From positions 38,398,777 through 38,462,776 of the forward strand of contig NC_135213.1 of the NCBI RefSeq assembly GCF_052324685.1: 64,000 nt of DNA, read 5' to 3'. A program made the translations under genes and the position numbers. Below, one piece after another: positions 56,362 to 64,000 of this stretch. The notes under the pieces were generated by a model, which did not search any database, had not been told where the DNA came from, and saw nothing but the letters and a program-made list of their open reading frames with translations. The DNA is from Brachyhypopomus gauderio. Lineage: Eukaryota; Chordata; Actinopteri; Gymnotiformes; Hypopomidae. How positions within the stretch are numbered: the stretch's first letter is position 1; every line of letters begins with the position of its first letter.

Positions 56362-58113
56362 TCTTTCTTATTATTCTTTGTCCCATTTTTTGACCTAAAA
56401 CGTATTGTGCAGCCTAGACCGTAATGCCTAGAAACCCCAAACTTGGCAAAAAGGTTCAGTTAACTCCAAGGACCAGATTCCCATACAGGGACCCAAATTG
56501 GCCTGATGGTGGCGCTATAGCAGACCATATTGACTTTTTGTCCATATCTCCTACACCGTAGGTCCTAGAACCAAAATTCCAGTTCCTATGCATTCCTTGA
56601 CTAAATTCAATAGGACAATTAATATACAACCATTAAGCTCCGCCCACTTAGATTTCGAGTTAATTTGCATAATGTGCAAAATCACACACATCTTTGAGTG
56701 CGAACTAGTCCCTGGATGTTTCACATACATGCACATATGTGGTATCAAAACGTTCAGAAGAGTCTGAACTTTAAAATGTATCCAACAAAAATGCTAATTT
56801 CTTCACTACCTAGTCAGTATAAGCCAATCAAATGAGGGGGCGTAAATTCAATAGTAAATTTTGCACATATGGAGCTCTAACTTAAGAAAACTTGCATGTA
56901 ATGAGATGGCACTTCACAGACAGCTTCCGTGTGAGGGTCTGGGGCACCTCGCAGAGGTTGCCATACCTCACCTGCTAGGGGGCGCTATAACATGCAAAAA
57001 TTTGCCCCATGCACTCAGATTGGCCGATCCACATGAAACTTGGCAGACATCATCTATGGGCCTCTGGGAACCAGGTCCTAAAGCAGACATGCCATACTTC
57101 CAAAATGGCTGACGTAATCGGCCAATCAGTGATCGGCACGCGTTTGACAGGCTTACCATTGGTCGATCTGCACGAAACCTCTTGGGTGTGGACAAGTGCA
57201 CGCCCCCTATGACATAATCCAGCCGGGTGTCGATTGGCCACTGGGGGGCGCTATTGCAAAAAAAGCAAGTGTATCCCCTACATAATTCCATCTTTTGATT
57301 CCTTGCAGTAGTGCGAACAACTTTCCCATTACATGTCCTATTAAAAAATGCACAGTTTATTTACAGTTAATAATAGTTTGAAATCATCACTTTTCATACT
57401 CCTCCTAGGATTTTCATACTATCATGTCAAGCAAAGTCTTATAATACTCTACAGAGTGTGAAATCAAAAAACAATCCAAAGATTTTGGATTTGAGGACAC
57501 TTATACCTGCTAAATATTTTTTTAATGGACAGCATCGATACATATAATATTCATATTCTTAAAGCTCTTTCATATTTTATCCAATTCTGACCAAAATGCA
57601 CAAGCCCATTCAGAATCCCATCCTCAACAAATTTGTCAAGTTTCATCTAAATCGGTTATCGTATGGCTCTACAGTGCAGTATTATATACAATGCATAAAA
57701 ATGCATGTAAAGTCCCTCTGTCACCTTCTCCTTCTCACACGCACGCAAGCTGAAACTCACACTCTCAGTCTCTCTCACACTCTCACCCACATTCCCCCTC
57801 CCATCTCTGTGCCCTAAGTAAACATTGCTCTGGCTACCTAGATCTCTCTGTGTCTATTAACCAGGCACACACACATACAGGCGCAAGCAGGCCTTCCTAT
57901 AGCATTCACAATGACACTTCCCTAGCCATACCCACCCATATCCCAGTGACTAACACATGCTCATACAAACTGATATTTGGCTTCTTTTTTGTCTCTCTCT
58001 CACACAAACACACAGACACACACACACCTTTATACCTATATGTATGTAGTTTCTATGTATACTTATGTATGTATGTATTAGTATATGTTGTCATAGTTTG
58101 AGTACATACACTA

Positions 58114-58151
<38 letters not shown>

Positions 58152-58848
58152 CTACCTAAATGTATGTATAGTTTGTATGCATATCTGTCCAGTCATAACA
58201 GTCATGTCAGTCCAGTCATGTCAGTCATTTCAGTCCAGTCATATCAGTCATGTCAGTCCAGTCATGTCAGACATAAGTCATGTCAGTCATATCAGTCATG
58301 TCATTACAGTCATGCCAGTCATGTCACTCATTCCAGTTATGTCAGTCATATCAGTCATATTACTTTTGTTCATCATGCCAGTGATGTCATTTCAGTCATG
58401 CCAGTCATATCAGTTATGCCAGTCATGCCAGTCATGCCAGTCATGTCAGTCATGTAATGCCAGGCTTTGCAGACTACATTCATACTTTGAATACACGGGC
58501 AGTCATGTTAGGCGTGCAAGGTGTGCAAGGAGTGAATTAACAAAGCATAGTCTCTGGCACCCTCAATCTCTCTCTGTCTGTAATATACAGGCCCAATCAT
58601 GTATAGACAAATGCAGGCCTTCCTATATTGTTCACATAGATGCAGCCCTAGCCAGATGTGCTATTTCTGTGTCTCCCTTTCTGACACACGCAGATGTCAT
58701 CACACTCTATCTGTAGAGCACACACTGGCCAAACCCAAACAGCTTCTTTTCACTTTTAGGTCTAAAGGACCTTTTGGGCTTCCTTTTGCCTATTGAGGCC
58801 AAAATATGCCTATTTGTGTGTGAACCCGCCAATCGCCGCTTGCGGCTA
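56362..58848 (+). repeat. Array unit 6
   Basis: No hairpin subrepeat, A-type head. A 21-bp deletion near 57289 removes the ACTTGGGAACATGCAATTGG segment present in the other units. Confidence 0.9.
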
Positions 58849-61316
58849 TTTAGGGTTCACACACATAGTGTGGGAACCCTATTGTAATTGCTCGAGTTTT
58901 TCTTCTTATTATTATTATTTTTCAGGCTGTAAAACGCATACTGCAGCCTAGACTGTAAGGCCCAGAAACACCAAACTTGTCAGACAGGTGCACCAGAGGT
59001 GCAATGAGGGAAACCCAGACAATGACCCACATTGGCCTGATGGTGGCGCTATAGCGCAGCATTTTGCGTTTTGGTCCATATCTCCTACACCGTAGGTCAT
59101 AGAAACGAAATTCCACTTCTGATGGATTCCTTGGCTCAAACCAAACAAAAAAGCCTCTAGGACCCTTTAGCTCCGCCCACTTAGATTTCGAGTTAATTTG
59201 CATAATGTGCAAAATCACACACATCTTTGAGCGCGAACTAGTCCCTGGATTTTTCACATACATGCACATATGTGGTATCAAAACGTTCAGAAGAGTCTGA
59301 ACTTTAAAATGTATCCAACAAAAATGCTAATTTCTTCACTACCTAGTCAGTATAAGCCAATCAAATGAGGGGGCGTAAATTCAATAGTAAATTTTGCGCA
59401 TATGGAGCTCTAACTTAAGAAAACTTGCATGTAATGAGATGGCACTTCACATACAGCTTCCCTGTGAGGGTCTGGGGCAGCTCGCAGAGGTTGCCATACC
59501 TCACCTGCTAGGGGGCGCTATAACATGCAAAAATTTGCCCCATGCACTCAGATTGGCTGATCCACATGAAACTTGGCAGACATCATCTATGGGCCTCTGG
59601 GAACCAGGTCCTAAAGCAGACATGCCATACTTCCAAAATGGCTGATGTAATCGGCCAATCAGTGATCGGCACGCGTTTGACAGGCTTACCATTGGTCGAT
59701 TTGCACGAAACATCTTGGGTGTGGACAAGTGCACACCCCCTATGACATAATCCAGCCAGGTGTCGATTGGCCACTGGGGGGCGCTATTGCAAAAAAAGCA
59801 AGTGTATCCCCTACATAATTCCACTTGGGAACATGCAATTGGACTCTTTTGATTCCTTGCAGTAGTGCGAACAACTTTCCCATTACATGTCCTATTAAAA
59901 AATGCACAGTTTATTTACAGTTAATAATAGTTTGAAATCATCACTTTTCATACTCCTCCTAGGATTTTCATACTATCATGTCAAGCAAAGTCTTATAATA
60001 CTCTACAGAGTGTGAAATCAAAAAACAATCCAAAGATTTTGGATTTTAGGACACTTATACCTGCTAAATATTTTTTTAATGGACAGCATCGATACATACA
60101 ATATTCATATTCTTGAAGCTCTTTCATATTTTATCCAATTCTGATCAAAATGCACAAGCCCATTCAGAATCCCATCCTGAACAAATTTGTCAAGTTTCAT
60201 CTAAATCGGTTATCGTATGGCTCTACAGTGCAGTATTATATACAATGCATAAAAATGCATGTAAAGTCCCTCTGTCACCTTCTCCTTCTCACACGCACGC
60301 AAGCTGAAACTCACACACACTCAGTCTCTCTCACACTCTCACCCACATTCCCCCTCCCATCTCTGTGCCCTAAGTAAACATTGCTCTGGCTACCTAGATC
60401 TCTCTGTGTCTATTAACCAGGCACACACACATACAGGCGCAAGCAGGCCTTCCTATAGCATTCACAATGACACTTCCCTAGCCATACCCACCCATATCTC
60501 AGTGACTAACACATGCTCATACAAACTGATATTTGGCTTCTTTTTTGTCTCTCTCTCACACAAACACACAGACACACACACCTTTATACCTGTATGTATG
60601 TATAGTTTCTATGTATACTTATGTATGTATGTATTAGTATATGTTGTCATAGTTTGAGTACATACACTACCACACACACACTTTTACCTAAATGTATGTA
60701 AAGTTTGTATGCATATCTATAGTATATGTATAGTATATGTCAGTCATGCCAGTGATGTCAGTTACATTAGTCATGTCAGTCATGCCAGTCATGTAAGTCA
60801 TGTCATGCCAATCATTTCAGTCCAGTCATATCAGTCCAGTCATATCAGTCATGTCAGTCAAATCATCAAATCATTACAGTCATGCCAGTTATGTCAGTCA
60901 TGCCAGTCATGTCAGTCATGTAATGCCAGGCTTTGCAGACTACATTCATACTTTGAATACACGGGCAGTCATGTTAGGCGTGCTAGGTGTACAAGGAGTG
61001 AAATAACAAAACATAGTCTCTGGCTCCCTCAATCTCTCTCTGTCAGTAATATACAGGCCCAATCATGTATAGACAAGTGCAGGCCTTCCTATACTGTTCA
61101 CATAGATGCAGCCCTAGCCAGATGTGCTATTTCTGTGTCTCCCTTTCTGACACACGCAGATGTCATCACACTCTATCTGTAGAGCACACACTGGCCAAAC
61201 CAAAACAGCTTCTTTTCACTTTTAGGTCTAAAGGACCTTTTGGGCTTCCTTTTGCCTATTGAGGCCAAAATGCCTATTGGTGTGTGAACCCGCCAATCGC
61301 CGCTTGCGGCTATATT
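58849..61316 (+). repeat. Array unit 7, variant B head
   Basis: One shortened hairpin subrepeat, then the same B-type head as unit 5, and a shortened 9-bp block and CA tract. Confidence 0.9.
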
Positions 61317-63790
61317 TCTTTCTTATTATTATTCTTTGTCCCATTTTTTGACCTAAAACGTATTGTGCAGCCTAGACCGTAATGCCTAGAAACCCCAAAC
61401 TTGGCAAAAAGGTTCAGTTAACTCCAAGGACCAGATTCCCATACAGGGACCCAAATTGGCCTGATGGTGGCGCTATAGCAGACCATATTGACTTTTTGTC
61501 CATATCTCCTACACCGTAAGTCCTAGAACCAAAATTCCAGTTCCTATACATTCCTTGACTAAATTCAATAGGACAATTAATATACAACCATTAAGCTCCG
61601 CCCACTTAGATTTCGAGTTAATTTGCATAATGTGCAAAATCACACACATATTTGAGCGCAAACTAGTCCCTGGATTTTTCACATACATGCACATATGTGG
61701 TATCAAAACGTTCAGAAGAGTCTGAACTTTAAAATCTATCCAACAAAAATGCTAATTTCTTCACTACCTAGTCAGTATAAGCCAATCAAATGAGGAGGCG
61801 TAAATTCAATAGTAAATTTTGCGCATATGGAGCTCTAACTTAAGAAAACTTGCATGTAATGAGATGGCACTTCACAGACAGCTTCCCTGTGAGGGTCTGG
61901 GGCAGCTCGCAGAGGTTGCCATACCTCACCTGCTAGGGGGCGCTATAACATGCAAAAATTTGCCCCATGCACTCAGATTGGCCGATCCACATGAAACTTG
62001 GCAGACATCATCTATGGGCCTCTGGGAACCAGGTCCTAAAGCAGACACTCCATACTTCCAAAATGGCTGACGTAATCGGCCAATCAGTGATCGGCACGCG
62101 TTTGACAGGCTTACCATTGGTCGATCTGCACGAAACCTCTTGGGTGTGGACAAGTGCACGCCCCCTATGACATAATCCAGCCAGGTGTCGATTGGCCACT
62201 GGGGGGCGCTATTGCAAAAAAAGCAAGTGTATCCCCTACATAATTCCACTTGGGAACATGCAATTGGACTCTTTTGATTCCTTGCAGTAGTGCGAACAAC
62301 TTTCCCATTACATGTCCTATTAAAAAATGCACAGTTTATTTACAGTTAATAATAGTTTGAAATCATCACTTTTCATACTCCTCCTAGGATTTTCATACTA
62401 TCATGTCAAGCAAAGTCTTATAATACTCTACAGAGTGTGAAATCAAAAAACAATCTAAAGATTTTGGATTTGAGGACACTTATACCTGCTAAATATTTTT
62501 TTAATGGACAGCATCGATACATATAATATTCATATTCTTAAAGCTCTTTCATATTTTACCCAATTCTGACCAAAATGCACAAGCCCATTCAGAATCCCAT
62601 CCTGAACAAATTTGTCAAGTTTCATCTAAATCGGTTATCGTATGGCTCTACAGTGCAGTATTATATACAATGCATAAGAATGCATGTAAAGTCCCTCTGT
62701 CACCTTCTCCTTCTCACACGCACGCAAGCTGAAACTCACACTCTCAGTCTCTCTCACACTCTCACCCACATTCCCCCTCCCATCTCTGTGCCCTAAGTAA
62801 ACATTGCTCTGGCTACCTAGATCTCTCTGTGTCTATTAACCAGGCACACACACATACAGGCGCAAGCAGGCCTTCCTATAGCATTCACAATGACACTTCC
62901 CTAGCCATACCCACCCATATCTCAGTGACTAACACATGCTCATACAAACTGATATTTGGCTTCTTTTTTGTCTCTCTCTCACACAAACACAGACACACAC
63001 ACCTTTATACCTATATGTATGTATAGTTTCTATGTATACTTATGTATGTATGTATTAGTATATGTTGTCATAGTTTGAGTACATACACTACCACACACAC
63101 ACACACACACTTCTACCTAAATGTATGTAGTTTGTATGCATATCTATAGTATATGTATAGTATATGTAAGTCATGCCAGTGATGTCAGTCATATCAGACA
63201 TGCCAGTCATGTTCTGCCAGTCATGTAAGTCATGTCATGCCAATCATTTCAGTCCAGTCATATCAGTCATTTCAGTCCAGTCATATCAGTCATGTCAGTC
63301 AAATCATCAAATCATTACAGTCATGCCAGTTATGTCAGTCATATCAGTCATGTTAATTTTGTTCGTCATGGCAGTGATGTCATTCCAGTCATGCCAGTCA
63401 TGTCAGTCATGTAATGCCAGGCTTTGCAGACTACATTCATACTTTGAATACATGGGCAGTCATGTTAGGCATGCTAGGTGTGTAAAGAGTGAATTAACAA
63501 AGCATAGTCTCTGGCTCCCTCAATCTATCTCTGTCGGTGATATACAGGCCCAATCATGTATAGACACATGCAGGCCTTCCTATATTGTTCACATAGATGC
63601 AGCCCTAGCCAGATGTGCTGTTTCTGTGTCTCCCTTTCTGACACATGCAGATGTCATTACACACTATCTGTAGAGCACACACTGGCCAAACCCAAACAGC
63701 TTCTTTTCACTTTTAGGTCTAAAGGACCTTTTGGGCTTCCTTTTGCTTATTGTGTGTGTGAACCCGCCTATCGCCGCTTGCGGCTATATT
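61317..63790 (+). repeat. Array unit 8, near-copy of unit 3
   Basis: A-type head without hairpin subrepeats. It shares all the diagnostic variants of unit 3, including the unusual tail GAACCCGCCTATCGCCGC. Confidence 0.9.
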
Positions 63791-64000
63791 TCTTATTTTT
63801 CTTATTCTTTTGCCCATTTTTTGACATAAAATGCATCGTGCAGCCTAGACCGTAATGCCTAGAAAACCCAATCTTGGCAAAAAGGTTCAGTTACCTCCAA
63901 GGACCAGATTCCCATACAGGGACCCCAAATTGGCCTGATGGTGGCGCTATAGCAGACCATATTGACTTTTTGTCCATATCTCCTACACCGTAGGTCCTAG
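63791..64000 (+). repeat. Array unit 9, cut by window end
   Basis: The first 210 bases match the unit 2 head (GACATAAAATGCATCGTG, AAACCCAATCTTGG). The array continues beyond the window. Confidence 0.9.

Larger units (their letters stand above)
43557..64000 (+). repeat. Head-to-tail tandem array of a 2.4-2.65-kb element, 8 full copies plus partial ninth
   Basis: The whole right third of the window is one repeat unit in the same orientation. Unit plan: one to four 52-bp subrepeats bearing a GGGTTCACACACA...TGTGGGAACCC hairpin (absent in some copies); an A-type or B-type head; a shared core with three GGCGCTAT modules; a CA-rich and (TATG)n segment; a (CA)n microsatellite; a 9-bp (AGTCATGTC)n block; then the tail TGTGTGTGAACCC, CGCC and a GCCGC-TT-GCGGC hairpin ending TATATTT. 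Start and end motifs are inverted copies of each other. No ORF resembling a protein family was found. The best guess is a non-autonomous transposon amplified in tandem, probably inside a 5' AK8 intron. Confidence 0.93.

Noticed and set aside
44266..62249. 107-codon minus ORF (MELCRGYTCFF...) kept in all eight array units
   Set aside because: It persists because the units are recent copies. Overlapping 67- and 63-codon ORFs on both strands are equally open, and it resembles no family I know.
45506..63673. Ser/His/Val-rich ORFs (SHVSHASHV, QSCQSC, VMPVMSV)
   Set aside because: Translations of the 9-bp AGTCATGTC tandem block in three frames.
43557..64000. CRISPR array or bacterial repeat system
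   Set aside because: Units are over 2.4 kb, without regular spacers, in a clearly vertebrate gene neighbourhood.

Overview
The window is vertebrate nuclear DNA, almost certainly from a teleost fish. It has spliced genes with canonical splice sites, very dense CA/GA/GC-type microsatellites and minisatellites, an hAT element with a BED-finger remnant, and an L2/CR1-type LINE tail of the sort common in fish. I cannot name the species.

Gene order follows the conserved block known from mammalian 9q34: the last exon of CFAP77 (+, 1434-1556), complete BARHL1 (+, 3 exons, 3089-5641, 305 aa), complete DDX31 (-, 20 exons, 22412 down to 7530, 723 aa) and the 3' two thirds of AK8 (-, 8 exons, 40187 down to 25640). 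All junctions were placed by hand from splice sites, and the reading phase is consistent across every junction in BARHL1, DDX31 and AK8. GTF3C4, which lies between DDX31 and AK8 in mammals, was not found. CFAP77 and AK8 are ciliary/flagellar proteins, DDX31 is a nucleolar RNA helicase for ribosome assembly, and BARHL1 is a neural and sensory homeodomain transcription factor. They are linked by position, not by pathway. The AT-rich, homeobox-site-rich stretches in the DDX31-AK8 gap and in the AK8 introns look like candidate distal control elements for BARHL1.

The introns are loaded with repeats. One DDX31 intron (20773-21362) is made almost entirely of a LINE 3' end. One AK8 intron (25887-27483) is made almost entirely of a minisatellite. 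A 980-bp hAT element with a perfect 8-bp target duplication sits in another DDX31 intron. DDX31 also needs two GC-AG introns.

From 43557 to the window end (over 20 kb) the sequence is a head-to-tail tandem array of a roughly 2.4-2.65 kb unit: eight full copies and the start of a ninth. The unit has a GGGTTCACACACA-type 5' end, the inverted motif near its 3' end, a terminal GC hairpin, and internal CA and 9-bp tandem repeats. That layout resembles non-autonomous rolling-circle (Helentron-like) elements. It is the most unusual structure in the window and probably lies in a 5' intron of AK8.
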